Notes: generated by a model from the letters alone, not told the origin. Positions 26,589 to 36,599 are shown, counted from the first letter of the stretch. The stretch: DNA of 64,000 bases from Sulfitobacter mediterraneus (GCF_003054325.1 NZ_QBKU01000001.1:372001-436000); one strand, 5' to 3'. Numbers and translations are program-made.

Positions 26589-29500
26589 TTATTCTGCTGG
26601 CATTGCAGCATCTTCATACCCCAGTGGCGCGGGCAGATGAGGCAGCATTTCCTTGGGGCAGACCTGAATGAAATTGTGGCGCTCGGTTTCCCAATGCTGA
26701 AGAATTTCTGCGGCTTTTCGGCTTCCTGTCTCTGCAAGATGCTGCTCCAGCAGCTCTTCGAGAATCACTTGCCAATGGTCCACAGACACCGGTCCAACCA
26801 CGATTGTTTCGCGGTTCATCAGGGCCAGTGCCTGCCCGTCGGGATCATAAAGATAGGCCATACCGCCGGTCATCCCGGCGGCAAAGTTGGCACCAACCTC
26901 ACCCAGAATAACTGCTACACCGCCTGTCATATACTCACATCCGTTGCTGCCGCAGCCCTCAATGACCACCTTGGCCCCAGAGTTGCGCACACCAAACCGC
27001 TCACCCGCACGGCCCGCCGCGAACAGATACCCCGCGGTCGCGCCATAAAGCACGGTATTGCCGATGATCGTATTCTCGGCCGCCACGACCGGGCTGGCCA
27101 TTGGCGGGCGCACAACGATGGTACCGCCAGACAGACCCTTGCCGACGTAGTCATTGGCATCACCCGACACTTCAAGCTTGAGACCCGGCGCAGCAAAGGC
27201 GCCAAGGGACTGCCCGGCCGACCCGGTCAGTTTGACCGTCAGGTGATCACGTTGCAGGGAATTGTTCATCCCAAATTTGCGGACAATGTGGCTTGAGATG
27301 CGGGTGCCAACAGTCCGGTGGGTGTTCTGAACCGCATAGCTCAATTGCATCTTCTCGCCATCTTCCAGGAACCGCGCGGCGTCACGCACGATCTGCGCGT
27401 CAAGCGTATCCAGAACCGCATTGCGCGGCTTGTCACGGTCATAGACGTTGTTGTGCGCACCATCGACAGTGATCAACAGCGGGTTCAGGTCCAGATCATC
27501 CAGATGTGCCGAACCGCGGCTGACCTGAGTGAGCAAGTCCGCCCGACCGATCACATCATCCAGGGATCGCGCACCGATGCTCGCCAAAATCTCGCGCACT
27601 TCGCTGGCGTAGAAAGTGATCAGGTTCACGACCTTGTCGGCATTACCGGTGAACTTGTCCCGCAGCGCTTCATCCTGGGTACAAACACCCACTGGGCAGG
27701 TGTTGCTCTGACACTGACGCACCATGATACAGCCCATGGCGATCAAAGCGGCGGTGCCGATCCCGTATTCCTCGGCGCCCAGCATCGCGGCCATCACGAT
27801 GTCACGTCCAGTGCGCAGGCCGCCATCCGTCCGCAGGGTCACACGATCCCGCAGGTTGTTCATGGACAGAACCTGATGCGCCTCCGTAAGGCCCATTTCC
27901 CACGGCAACCCCGCATATTTGATTGAGGTCGCAGGAGACGCACCTGTGCCGCCATTGTGGCCCGAGATCAGAATGATGTCCGCCTTGGCCTTGGCAACAC
28001 CGGCGGCAATTGTACCAACACCGGAGGAAGCGACCAATTTGACCGTCACTTTACAGCGCGGGTTGATCTGTTTGAGATCGTAAATCAGCTGCGCCAGATC
28101 TTCGATAGAATAGATGTCGTGGTGCGGCGGTGGCGAGATCAGCGTCACACCTTTGGTCGAATGGCGCAGTCGCGCGATCAGATCTGTCACCTTCATACCG
28201 GGCAACTGACCACCCTCACCGGGCTTGGCACCCTGTGCGACCTTGATCTCCAACTCTTCGCATTGGTTCAGATACTCAGCGGTCACGCCAAAGCGACCAG
28301 AGGCCACCTGTTTGATCTTGGCACTTGGGTTGTCGCCGTTTGGCTCTGGCACAAAATGCGCCGGATCTTCGCCACCTTCGCCGGAATCGGACTTGGCGCC
28401 GATACGGTTCATCGCCACGTTGAGGGTCTTGTGCGCCTCTGGCGACAACGCGCCAAGGCTCATCCCCGGTGTAACAAATCGTTTGCGGATCGAGGTGATG
28501 CTTTCCACCTCTTCGAGCCCAATCGGCGTACCGAGAGGTTTGATATCCAGCAGATCGCGCAGGTGGATCGGTGGGTTGCTCTGCATCTTGGCAGAGTACT
28601 GCTTCCACATTTCATATGAGGCTCTATTGCAGGCCATTTGCAGCAAGTGCATCGAGGACGCTTCCCATGCGTGGGTCTCGCCGGATTTGCGCGCTTTGTA
28701 GAAACCGCCGATGGGCAGAACAACGCCATCGCCTTGCCAGCCTTTGGCGTGAACCGCCTCGGCCTTGCGTTGAATGCCGGTCACACCAATGCCGCTGATA
28801 CGGCTGGTCATACCGGGGAAGTATTCGGCGCACATGGCACGGGACAGGCCGACCGCTTCGAAGTTGAGACCGCCGCGATAGGAGGAAATCACAGAGATTC
28901 CCATCTTAGCCATGATCTTGAGCAGACCCTGATCAATCGCCTCGCGATAGCGGCCAATCGCCTGTGTTAGAGACACATCGAGCAAGCCACGTTCGATCCG
29001 GTCGGCGAGTGAATCCTCCGCCAGATATGCGTTGACCACGGTCGCACCACAGCCAATCAGAACCGCGAAATAATGTGGATCAACGCATTCCGCAGACCGC
29101 ACGTTCAACGAGGTGAAAGTGCGCAAACCCTTGCGGGTCAGATGGCTGTGCACCGCGCTGGTGGCGAGAATCATCGGCATTGCGGCGCGGTTTTCGTCAC
29201 TGGCCTGATCCGTCAGCACCAGATGCCCGGCGCCCGAACGCACGGCGTCTTCTGCTTCGTCTCTAATACGGGCCAAACCAGCACTCAGATTGCTGCCGCC
29301 CGGTTCAAACGTACAATCAATTGTCACCACATCCGCGTTGAAGTGGCTGAACAATTCATCAAATTGCGCATTGCCGACAAACGGGCTGTCCAGCACCAAA
29401 ATCTCTGTTTGGCTGCTGTCTTCGTCGAGCACGTTCTTGAGGTTGCCAAACCGTGTTTTCAGACTCATCACCCGGAATTCACGCAGGCTGTCGATGGGCG

Positions 29501-31121
29501 GGTTGGTCACCTGACTAAAGTTCTGGCGGAAGAAGTGGCTGAGCGGACGATACTGTTTCGACAGCACCGCCGATGGCGTGTCATCACCCATCGACGCCAG
29601 CGTCTCTTTGCCATCCTCTGCCATCGGCGCGAGGATCTGTTCCAGATCTTCGATGGAATATCCCGCAGCTACCTGACGGCGGCGCAGTTCATTTCCAGAA
29701 AATAACGGTGCTTCTGTAACCTTGGACAGGGGCGTGTCCAACTCAACAATTTTGCCGACCCAATCACCAAATGGCTGTGATGCCGCCAGTTGATCTTTGA
29801 TTTCAGTGTCGTGATAGAGTTTGCCATCTGCCATATCGACAGCGATGATTTGGCCGGGGCCAAGCGCCCCTTTGAAAGACACATTGGCCTCGTCCAGCGG
29901 CACCATACCTGCCTCAGAGCCCGCGATCAGCATCCCGTCCGCAGTCACCACATACCGCATCGGCCGCAGCCCGTTCCGGTCAAGACCGGCACACACCCAG
30001 CGGCCATCGGTCATCGCCAATGCAGCGGGGCCATCCCACGGCTCCATCACGGAGTTGCAGTAAGAATACATGTCGCGCCACGCCTGCGGCAGTTCAACCG
30101 CCTGCTTGGACCAGCTTTCGGGCACCAGCATGGTTTTTGCCATGGGTGCATTCCGGCCCGCACGCACCAATGCCTCAAAGACAGAGTCTAATGCAGCAGA
30201 ATCCGACGATCCGGCAGGCACAATCGGTTTGATATCTTCGGCCATGTCGCCAAAGGCATTCGATGCCATGCGGATCTCATGCGATTTCATCCAGTTTAGG
30301 TTGCCACGCAGTGTGTTGATCTCACCATTGTGCGCCAACATGCGGAAGGGTTGCGCAAGCCACCACTGCGGGAAAGTATTGGTGGAATAACGCTGGTGAT
30401 AGATCGCAAAGGCGCTCACGAAACGGTCATCTTTGAGGTCCGGATAGAATTCCGCCACCTGCTCGGCCAACATCATGCCTTTGTAGATAATCGACCGGCA
30501 TGACAGCGACGCAAGATAGAGCGTTGGCACATGCGCCGCGTTCGCTGCTTTTTCAATGCGGCGGCGGATTACATAAAGTTCACGTTCAAAGGTCTCCTCA
30601 TCGACACCCTTGGCATTAGAAATCAGGATCTGTTCGATCTCCGGACGGGTCGCATTGGCCTTGTCACCCAGAACAGAGACATCGACAGGCACATGGCGCC
30701 AGCCATAGATGTAGTACCCCATGCGCAGCACTTCGGTCTCGACGATGGTTCGGCATGTTTCCTGAGCGCCAAAATCGGTACGTGGCAGAAAGACCTGACC
30801 AACCGCGATCATCTCGTCCTCGCGGGGTGTGTGGCCGGTACGGCGCACCTGATCATAGAAAAACGGAACCGGGATCTGAACGTGGATGCCCGCGCCATCG
30901 CCGGTTTTGCCATCCGCATCCACCGCGCCGCGGTGCCAGATCGCCTTGAGCGCTTTGATCCCGTTCAGCACCACATCACGGGTCTTTTTACCGTCAATGT
31001 TCACTACAAGGCCAACACCGCAGGATGAATGCTCTTCCTCAGGGCTATACAGTCCCTGCTCCGCCATCATCGCGCGTTTTGCTTCTTCGCGGGCCACCCA
31101 TGCATCATCATATTTGGTCAT
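26589..31121 (-). CDS. gltB: Glutamate synthase (NADPH) large subunit
   Basis: 1510 aa from the ATG at 31121. After a short propeptide the class II glutamine amidotransferase domain starts at Cys34 (HSSCGVGLV). The central and FMN-binding domains follow (RISGIGVTGIQRKAEAVHAK, PPPHHDIYSIEDLAQLIYDLK, GHNGGTGASPATSIKYAG) and the 3Fe-4S cysteines lie in RQCQSNTCPVGVC; the C-terminal beta-helix contains GANFAAGMTGGMAYL. It transfers the glutamine amide to 2-oxoglutarate, giving two glutamates. Its start overlaps the GFA gene stop by one base. An open frame continues upstream, but MTKYDDAWVAREEAK fits the family start. Confidence 0.97.
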   Translation of the reverse strand: MTKYDDAWVAREEAKRAMMAEQGLYSPEEEHSSCGVGLVVNIDGKKTRDVVLNGIKALKAIWHRGAVDADGKTGDGAGIHVQIPVPFFYDQVRRTGHTPREDEMIAVGQVFLPRTDFGAQETCRTIVETEVLRMGYYIYGWRHVPVDVSVLGDKANATRPEIEQILISNAKGVDEETFERELYVIRRRIEKAANAAHVPTLYLASLSCRSIIYKGMMLAEQVAEFYPDLKDDRFVSAFAIYHQRYSTNTFPQWWLAQPFRMLAHNGEINTLRGNLNWMKSHEIRMASNAFGDMAEDIKPIVPAGSSDSAALDSVFEALVRAGRNAPMAKTMLVPESWSKQAVELPQAWRDMYSYCNSVMEPWDGPAALAMTDGRWVCAGLDRNGLRPMRYVVTADGMLIAGSEAGMVPLDEANVSFKGALGPGQIIAVDMADGKLYHDTEIKDQLAASQPFGDWVGKIVELDTPLSKVTEAPLFSGNELRRRQVAAGYSIEDLEQILAPMAEDGKETLASMGDDTPSAVLSKQYRPLSHFFRQNFSQVTNPPIDSLREFRVMSLKTRFGNLKNVLDEDSSQTEILVLDSPFVGNAQFDELFSHFNADVVTIDCTFEPGGSNLSAGLARIRDEAEDAVRSGAGHLVLTDQASDENRAAMPMILATSAVHSHLTRKGLRTFTSLNVRSAECVDPHYFAVLIGCGATVVNAYLAEDSLADRIERGLLDVSLTQAIGRYREAIDQGLLKIMAKMGISVISSYRGGLNFEAVGLSRAMCAEYFPGMTSRISGIGVTGIQRKAEAVHAKGWQGDGVVLPIGGFYKARKSGETHAWEASSMHLLQMACNRASYEMWKQYSAKMQSNPPIHLRDLLDIKPLGTPIGLEEVESITSIRKRFVTPGMSLGALSPEAHKTLNVAMNRIGAKSDSGEGGEDPAHFVPEPNGDNPSAKIKQVASGRFGVTAEYLNQCEELEIKVAQGAKPGEGGQLPGMKVTDLIARLRHSTKGVTLISPPPHHDIYSIEDLAQLIYDLKQINPRCKVTVKLVASSGVGTIAAGVAKAKADIILISGHNGGTGASPATSIKYAGLPWEMGLTEAHQVLSMNNLRDRVTLRTDGGLRTGRDIVMAAMLGAEEYGIGTAALIAMGCIMVRQCQSNTCPVGVCTQDEALRDKFTGNADKVVNLITFYASEVREILASIGARSLDDVIGRADLLTQVSRGSAHLDDLDLNPLLITVDGAHNNVYDRDKPRNAVLDTLDAQIVRDAARFLEDGEKMQLSYAVQNTHRTVGTRISSHIVRKFGMNNSLQRDHLTVKLTGSAGQSLGAFAAPGLKLEVSGDANDYVGKGLSGGTIVVRPPMASPVVAAENTIIGNTVLYGATAGYLFAAGRAGERFGVRNSGAKVVIEGCGSNGCEYMTGGVAVILGEVGANFAAGMTGGMAYLYDPDGQALALMNRETIVVGPVSVDHWQVILEELLEQHLAETGSRKAAEILQHWETERHNFIQVCPKEMLPHLPAPLGYEDAAMPAE

Positions 31122-31552
31122 CAGGCTTCTCCTTCTTGCGGCGCAAACAGCGCAATTGTGTCTTGTGTCGATAGTTTCTTGTGGGTTCCGGCAAGGGCAT
31201 ATCCCTGCGGGCAATTGTCGGTGAAAAATTCAAGCTTCATCGGGGCGTCAGCGGCCCCCTTGAACAGCCCGGCAGAGAGGTTTTTGACCCCGTCATGGAC
31301 CGTTCCGTACCAAAGCGTTGAACCGCATTCGGGGCAAAAGCCGCGTTCAGCCCATTCTGATGACCGAAAGCTCTTGGCGGGGCCCTCCACCGAAATGCTA
31401 TCCGGATCAGCAGAGATCGACATGAACATGCCCGAGGTATGCTGCCGGCACATATCACAATGGCAGGCCCGCAGGATCGGATTGCTGGCCGTTGCGGTGA
31501 TCTTGACCGCGCCGCACAGGCATTGCCCTGAAAGGTGTTGAACCTCATCCAT
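31121..31552 (-). CDS. GFA-family (glutathione-dependent formaldehyde-activating fold) protein
   Basis: 143 aa with the zinc-binding cysteines of the family: GQCLCGAVKI, ACHCDMCRQHTSGMF and FCPECGSTLWYG. Members include glutathione-dependent formaldehyde-activating enzyme, but most have unknown activity. It sits between gltD (2 bases) and gltB (1-base overlap), so it must be cotranscribed with glutamate synthase; the reason is unknown. Confidence 0.87.
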   Translation of the reverse strand: MDEVQHLSGQCLCGAVKITATASNPILRACHCDMCRQHTSGMFMSISADPDSISVEGPAKSFRSSEWAERGFCPECGSTLWYGTVHDGVKNLSAGLFKGAADAPMKLEFFTDNCPQGYALAGTHKKLSTQDTIALFAPQEGEA

Positions 31553-31554
31553 GG

Positions 31555-32988
31555 TTATTCAGCCGCAATCGCGGCAGCGTCGCCAAGCCGGGCAAGAATC
31601 GCCTCAGCGCAATCGCGCCCGTCCTTGATCGCCCAAACCACCAAGGATGCGCCGCGTACGATATCACCCACCGCATAAACGCCATCAAGGGCCGTTGCGC
31701 CGGTGATATAGTCCGCTTTGACAGTGCCCCAGCGGTTTACCGGCAAATCAGGCTCATTCCAGAGGGTCGGCAGGTCTTCTGGCTCGAACCCAAGGGCGGT
31801 AATCACCAGATCGGCCTCCTCGATATAGTCGGCGCCTTCGATCACCTCAGGGGCCTGACGCCCGGTGGCATCAGGTGCGCCGAGACGCATTTTCTGCACC
31901 ATGACGCCCGTAACGGGATCACCCACAAACCCTTTGGGCGCGGAAAGCCACTCAAAGATCACGCCTTCTTCTTCGGCGTTTGCCACTTCGCGCTGGCTGC
32001 CCGGCATGTTTGTCCGGTCACGGCGATAAAGACATTTCACGCTGGTCGCGCCTTGGCGGATCGACGTCCGTACGCAATCCATCGCAGTGTCACCGCCACC
32101 GATCACAACCACGCGCTTGCCTTCAGCGTTCAAACGCCCGCTTTCGAATTCTTCAACTGTATCGCCAAAGCTTTTGCGGTTGCTGGCGGTCAGAAAATCA
32201 ATTGCCCGCTCCACGCCCAGGCCGCCCACACCGGGGGCCTGAATTTCGCGGGTTTTGTATACGCCAGTTGCAATGATCACTGCGTCATGTTTGGCCCGAA
32301 TATCGGCAAAGCTGATGTCGCGACCCACATCGCAGTTCAGCTCAAATGTGACACCGCCCTCGGCCAGCTGATCATTGCGCCGCATGACCACGTCTTTCTC
32401 CAGTTTGAACCCCGGAATGCCGTAGGTCAGCAACCCACCCGCGCGGTCATAGCGATCATAGATCGTCACCTGCACACCCGCCCGGCGCAACACATCTGCC
32501 GCTGCAAGGCCGCCGGGCCCCGCGCCAATGATGCCAACGCTTTCGGTACGCTCCGCCTTGGGCGTGATCGGTTGCACCCAACCGTTCTCCCATGCGGTGT
32601 CTGTGATATATTTCTCGACCGACCCAATGGTCACGGTGCCGTGGCCGGATTGTTCAATCACACAATTGCCTTCGCACAGACGGTCCTGTGGGCAGATGCG
32701 TCCGCAGATCTCGGGGAAGGTATTGGTGGCTTGCGAGACCTCATAGGCCTCTTGCAGACGCCCTTCGGCGGTCAGGCGCAGCCAATCGGGAATGTTGTTG
32801 TGTAGCGGACAATGGCTTTGGCAATAGGGCACGCCACATTGGCTACAGCGGCTGGATTGCTCCTTGGCTTTCGCATCCGCATATTCGGCGTAGATCTCTT
32901 GAAAATCCGTGCGCCGCAAATCCGGGGGCCGTTTCTCTGGCATATCCCGTTCAACGCTTACAAATTTCAGCATAGGTTGCTTGGCCAT
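31555..32988 (-). CDS. gltD: Glutamate synthase (NADPH) small subunit
   Basis: 477 aa. N-terminal Fe-S region with CSQCGVPYCQSHCPLHNNIPDW and CGRICPQDRLCEGNC; the FAD loop SVGIIGAGPGGLAAADVLRRAG; the NADPH loop VVVIGGGDTAMDCVRTSIRQGA; the C-terminal AVGDIVRGASLVVWAIKDGRDCAEAI. It passes NADPH electrons to GltB. First gene of the gltD-GFA-gltB operon. A promoter candidate with a palindrome is seen 40-80 bases upstream. Confidence 0.96.
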   Translation of the reverse strand: MAKQPMLKFVSVERDMPEKRPPDLRRTDFQEIYAEYADAKAKEQSSRCSQCGVPYCQSHCPLHNNIPDWLRLTAEGRLQEAYEVSQATNTFPEICGRICPQDRLCEGNCVIEQSGHGTVTIGSVEKYITDTAWENGWVQPITPKAERTESVGIIGAGPGGLAAADVLRRAGVQVTIYDRYDRAGGLLTYGIPGFKLEKDVVMRRNDQLAEGGVTFELNCDVGRDISFADIRAKHDAVIIATGVYKTREIQAPGVGGLGVERAIDFLTASNRKSFGDTVEEFESGRLNAEGKRVVVIGGGDTAMDCVRTSIRQGATSVKCLYRRDRTNMPGSQREVANAEEEGVIFEWLSAPKGFVGDPVTGVMVQKMRLGAPDATGRQAPEVIEGADYIEEADLVITALGFEPEDLPTLWNEPDLPVNRWGTVKADYITGATALDGVYAVGDIVRGASLVVWAIKDGRDCAEAILARLGDAAAIAAE

Positions 32989-33027
32989 GACCGCGCCCTT
33001 TCATTCAATCCACCGAAGCTGTGGGAT

Positions 33028-33056
33028 ATTACAGGATGAAAGGAAATAAAAGTCAG
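33028..33056 (-). promoter_or_regulatory. Putative promoter of the gltD operon
   Basis: On the minus strand CTGACT (33056-33051) and TGTAAT (33033-33028) are 17 bases apart, 40 bases upstream of the gltD start. Confidence 0.4.
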
Positions 33057-33066
33057 TATTACTGAC
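33052..33066. promoter_or_regulatory. Palindrome over the gltD -35 region
   Basis: GTCAGT-ATT-ACTGAC is a perfect 6-bp inverted repeat with a 3-base centre overlapping the proposed -35 element. It would suit a repressor or activator site for glutamate synthase; the protein is not identified. Confidence 0.35.
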
Positions 33067-33146
33067 CTACATTCAAGTTAATTCTATCTGACCGAGTTGG
33101 CGGAACAGTTTTCTGCCTGATTTTAGATCCGATCCGGACCTATGTG

Positions 33147-33953
33147 TCAACCAAGGGTCAAAAGCCCGGCTACGGCAGCCGTTCCAACAATGATTCGCCA
33201 CCAACCAAAAAGTGCATATCCATGCTTGCTCACGTACCCGAGCAGCCACCGCACGACCAATACCGCACTGACAAAGGCCATAGCAAAACCTACAGCGATT
33301 TCACCCATCGCAGAGGCATCCAAAACATCGCGATTTTTGTAGAGATCATAGGCAAAGGCACCTGCCATCGTCGGCATCGATAGAAAAAACGAAAACTCCG
33401 CCGCCGCGCGTTTGCTGCTGCCCATCATCAGCGCCCCAACAATAGTTGCCCCGGATCGAGATACGCCGGGGATCATCGCAAGACATTGGATAAACCCGAC
33501 CGCGAGGGCCATCGGAATGGGAAAGCGCATCGCGTCATCATGCACAGGCTCCGGCGCGATGCGGTCCACGACCAGCAGGATAAAACCGCCAAGGATCAGC
33601 ATGATTGCGATCAACATCGGCGTCTCAAACAGAACCGTTTTGATGAAATCATGGGCAAGCACGCCAATGAAAACGGCGGGCAAAAACGCAATCAAAACTG
33701 ACAGAATGAAACGGCGCGATTGCGGATCATGCGGCGCAGTGGAAAAGACAGACCACAGCCGACCAGCATAGAGCGTCAGAATCGCCAGAACCGCGCCCAG
33801 CTGGATCACCACTTCGAATGTTTTGCCCGCGCTCTCAAACCCAAGAAAATGCCCGGCCAGCAGCAAATGCCCCGTTGAGGAGACCGGAATAAACTCCGTC
33901 AGCCCCTCAACAAGCCCCAGAAAAGCTGCAACCAGCGTTGTCGAGCTGTCCAT
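33147..33953 (-). CDS. uppP: Undecaprenyl-diphosphate phosphatase
   Basis: 268 aa, about eight membrane helices. Both catalytic motifs are present: [20 protein letters not shown] and [12 protein letters not shown]. It recycles the lipid carrier by removing a phosphate from undecaprenyl diphosphate on the outer face of the inner membrane. Its first base overlaps the last base of the NDUFA9-like gene upstream, so they are probably cotranscribed. Confidence 0.96.
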   Translation of the reverse strand: MDSSTTLVAAFLGLVEGLTEFIPVSSTGHLLLAGHFLGFESAGKTFEVVIQLGAVLAILTLYAGRLWSVFSTAPHDPQSRRFILSVLIAFLPAVFIGVLAHDFIKTVLFETPMLIAIMLILGGFILLVVDRIAPEPVHDDAMRFPIPMALAVGFIQCLAMIPGVSRSGATIVGALMMGSSKRAAAEFSFFLSMPTMAGAFAYDLYKNRDVLDASAMGEIAVGFAMAFVSAVLVVRWLLGYVSKHGYALFGWWRIIVGTAAVAGLLTLG

Positions 33954-34939
33954 CAGCCGCGGCGCAGGTTCTGTGCCGAATCCTTGATTGCGTCATATTG
34001 GCCGGAAGGCCGGAACCGCCACAAATAATCTGGCAGGATCGAAACCATCGACACCGGGCCGATCCCCAAGCTGTCGAATCCCTGCGCGTCTTGTGCCACG
34101 ACATTGTCGTTTTGCAGGTTCTTGACCTGATCGCGGGTCAGAACGCCATTGCTGATCAATCCAAAGGTCATTGCCTGCATCATATCAAACCCAAAGGCCG
34201 TCAGACGCGCCATCCAGTTTGGCATGTTCAGGATCAAGCGACGACGCCCGATAACGCCCAACATCCGCTGCATCAATTCGCGGAAGCTTTCGGTATCCGG
34301 CCCGCCCAATTCGTAAACGCCAGCCTCTGCCTTTCCGGTCAGGGCCAGCTCTGCGGCATGGGCCACATCATCCACATAGACTGGCTGAAACTTGGCATCC
34401 GCATTCACCAGCGGCAGCACAGGGCTAAACCGTGTCATGCCAGCAAAGCGGTTAAAGAACTCATCCTCGGGCCCAAAAACAATGGAAGGACGCAAGATCA
34501 CAGCACCGGGCATATGCTCAAGCACACCAGCCTCGCCGCCCGCTTTGGTCTGGGCGTATTCGCTGTCTGAATCCGCATCTGCACCAATTGCAGAAATCTG
34601 CACCATCCGCGCGATACCTTCATCAGCCGCCAGCCGCGCCACGCGCGTTGCGCCTTCTACCTGCACCGCATCAAACGAGTTCTTGCCGCTTTCGGCCAGA
34701 ATACCAACGCAGTTTACAACCGCATCCGCACCCACCATTGCAGCCCGGACAGAATTGTCATCGCGGATGTTGCACAGGATCGGCTCTACCTGACCAACCA
34801 CGCCGTAAGGTTTGACAAACAACGCCTCGTTCGGGCGCCGCACAGCCACACGCACACGCCAGCCCGCTTTGGCCATCCGCCGCGCGATGTAACGCCCGAC
34901 AAACCCGGAACCGCCATAAATCGTAACCAGCTTGGACAT
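33953..34939 (-). CDS. NAD(P)-binding protein of the complex I NDUFA9-like family
   Basis: 328 aa atypical [26 protein letters not shown] is the nucleotide-binding loop, [11 protein letters not shown] and [21 protein letters not shown] are the family signatures. Related to the NDUFA9 accessory subunit of complex I; in alphaproteobacteria such proteins may associate with complex I or ubiquinone enzymes. The role here is not certain. Confidence 0.87.
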   Translation of the reverse strand: MSKLVTIYGGSGFVGRYIARRMAKAGWRVRVAVRRPNEALFVKPYGVVGQVEPILCNIRDDNSVRAAMVGADAVVNCVGILAESGKNSFDAVQVEGATRVARLAADEGIARMVQISAIGADADSDSEYAQTKAGGEAGVLEHMPGAVILRPSIVFGPEDEFFNRFAGMTRFSPVLPLVNADAKFQPVYVDDVAHAAELALTGKAEAGVYELGGPDTESFRELMQRMLGVIGRRRLILNMPNWMARLTAFGFDMMQAMTFGLISNGVLTRDQVKNLQNDNVVAQDAQGFDSLGIGPVSMVSILPDYLWRFRPSGQYDAIKDSAQNLRRG

Positions 34940-35065
34940 GATAATGCTCCTGTACGTCTATTCTTACACAGTGATGTACCCCCCTGCCTGCCGCCGGACA
35001 AGGCAGAAGTGCGCAGGATGGATGCGACCAAATGCGGGAACGGTGATTTTTCTGCTAAAATCCGA

Positions 35066-35094
35066 TTGACACCCCCCCAACATCCCCCTAGATC
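35066..35094 (+). promoter_or_regulatory. Promoter of tRNA-Leu
   Basis: TTGACA (35066-35071) and TAGATC (35089-35094) have a 17-base spacer and lie 17 bases before the tRNA 5' end. Confidence 0.55.
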
Positions 35095-35110
35095 AGCGCT
35101 CACGCAACCT

Positions 35111-35196
35111 GCCCAGGTGGCGGAATGGTAGACGCGCTAGCTTCAGGTGCTAGTACTGGCAACGGTGTGGAGGTTCGAGTCCTCTCCTGGGCACCA
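35111..35196 (+). tRNA. tRNA-Leu (CAG anticodon)
   Basis: 86 nt with encoded CCA. The acceptor stem GCCCAGG pairs with CCTGGGC (35186-35192); the anticodon arm CTAGC-TTCAGGT-GCTAG carries anticodon CAG; the long variable arm and T arm (GAGGTTCGAGTCCTC) are normal for leucine class II tRNAs. The DNA right after it changes character, which suggests its 3' end served as an integration site. Confidence 0.97.
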
Positions 35197-35601
35197 ATTA
35201 AATCTAAATATTTGTTATTTATCAATATATTAACTAATTGTCTGGCTCTTTAGTCCCCCTTACAGTCCCCCTCAACCAATTTGCACGCGTTGCTTGTTTC
35301 CGCCTATCCTGGCATCGACCAAAGCGCACGAAGCAGTTTCAATTTCTCTGCCAAACGTTTGACCAAGCCTGCTAAGACTCAGCGGCCGCTAATTGCTATG
35401 GCAGTGCTATCACAGCTTTCAGTGATAAAGTGCCTAGGCCTTCCGGGAGCGTCGCGTTGCGGTTCAGACAGTCGAAAGACGGCTGGAAGTGCCACGAAAT
35501 TGAATTGTGCCTGTGCTTCAGGGAGGCTTTGGGGCAGGGCGGACGGCCCGTAGAAATAGACGTCGTACATCTGTCTCTTGGGATCAAGGGATCTGTCGAG
35601 T
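35197..35601. other. Gene-poor segment next to tRNA-Leu
   Basis: About 400 bases without a recognisable gene. The first 50 bases are AT-rich. Two copies of AGTCCCCCT occur in tandem at 35252-35260 and 35264-35272. A minus-strand open frame at 35379-35762 partly continues the nitroreductase remnant in another frame but its C-terminal half matches nothing I know. Confidence 0.4.
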
Positions 35602-36057
35602 TCATACGATGCGCCCATTGGGCAACGCCAGATTTGAAGAGGTGGTTCGACAGGCCAAGAGGTGAGCCCCGAAGAAGGCATAGTTCCTGGCAAATTGCTT
35701 GCGCCGTCCCTCTGTATCGCGACGTTGAATCCCAAGAGCTTCGTAAAGTGCATATCCTGCACGCCGCTGTCGTTCTTTTAGATCCTGCGACATCTTTTCG
35801 GCAAAGTAAGATTAGTCTTCGCTGATCGGCTCACCGGTCTGCTGGGCAGCCGTCAGACGTGCAATCAGGCCTTCCAGAGCAGTCTCTGTAAGGACGTGGA
35901 AATTTCGCGGCTGCAAATTTGCACCGCTGGGAGCACGCCGTGCAGCCAAGCAAATCCTCTCCAACGTTGCCCGTTCAACCCGATCGCTGGTGTAGGCTCG
36001 GATTGAACGGCGTTGGGCCAGTATGTCCGCGAAATCAGACAGCATCGGCCGGTTCAT
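35602..36057 (-). pseudogene. Nitroreductase-family pseudogene
   Basis: The N-terminal part (MNRPMLSDFADILAQRRSIRAYTSD, then AARRAPSGANLQPRNFHVL, the FMN-binding region) is nitroreductase. It stops at an in-frame TAA (35812-35814) after GEPISED; the same frame then resumes with SYFAEKMSQDLKERQRRAGYALYEALGI and ARNYAFFGA, again nitroreductase sequence. After FFGA (about 35666) the similarity is lost, so the C-terminal third is missing. One nonsense mutation plus a 3' truncation make it a dead gene. Its 5' end overlaps bioY by about 23 bases. Confidence 0.75.
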
Positions 36058-36598
36058 AGCGTGACAGAACACTCGCAGGTCGCGCTTTCGCCAATGCGGC
36101 CGTCAGCATCCCCGCAATCACAGCCTTGATGATGTCCCCAGGAATGAACGCCGTCACAAGCGCCGTCGCCTCGGTCAGAGATTTCTCAAGCGTAATCGAC
36201 ATCCCAATGATCCCGAAGACATACATGACAATGATACCCCCGATGATGGAGGCTACGCCGCCGACTACAGCGAGAGAAGCGCTGCGCCATTTTTCGACGA
36301 TAAGACCTGTGAAGAATGCGGCGACGGGCCAGCCGATCAGGAACCCGGCCGATGGGGAGACAAAGAGGCCGAGACCGCCCCGGCCACCCGATAGCAGAGG
36401 CAAGCCAATTGCGACGAGCAATAGGAAGAGTAGTGTCGCGAGCGCGCCACGCTTTGATCCAAGAATTGTACCGCAGAGCATGACGCCAAGACTTTGGGCA
36501 GTAACAGGAACGCCGAAGGCAAGTGTGACCTTTGGGATCAAGCCCAAGGCTGCAATCAGTGCTGCAAAGAGAGCAATGAGGGCTACGGTTTTTTCCAT
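36035..36598 (-). CDS. bioY: Biotin ECF transporter substrate-binding (S) component
   Basis: 187 aa from the ATG at 36598 (MEKTVALIALFAALIAALG). Six hydrophobic segments, with VTAQSLGVMLCGTILGSKRGALATLLFLLL and GGRGGLGLFVSPSAGFLIGWPVAAF, the BioY signature. It binds biotin in the membrane and works with the adjacent BioN-like and BioM-like proteins. Last complete gene of a long minus-strand operon that also holds GABA catabolism genes. Confidence 0.93.
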   Translation of the reverse strand: MEKTVALIALFAALIAALGLIPKVTLAFGVPVTAQSLGVMLCGTILGSKRGALATLLFLLLVAIGLPLLSGGRGGLGLFVSPSAGFLIGWPVAAFFTGLIVEKWRSASLAVVGGVASIIGGIIVMYVFGIIGMSITLEKSLTEATALVTAFIPGDIIKAVIAGMLTAALAKARPASVLSRYEPADAV

Positions 36599-36599
36599 G

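Noticed and set aside
32053..32805. 250-aa plus-strand open frame opposite gltD
   Set aside because: Shadow of gltD, which has intact Fe-S and FAD motifs.
35379..35762. 127-aa minus-strand open frame as a gene
   Set aside because: Its first part overlaps the nitroreductase remnant in another frame and the rest matches nothing known; most likely chance.
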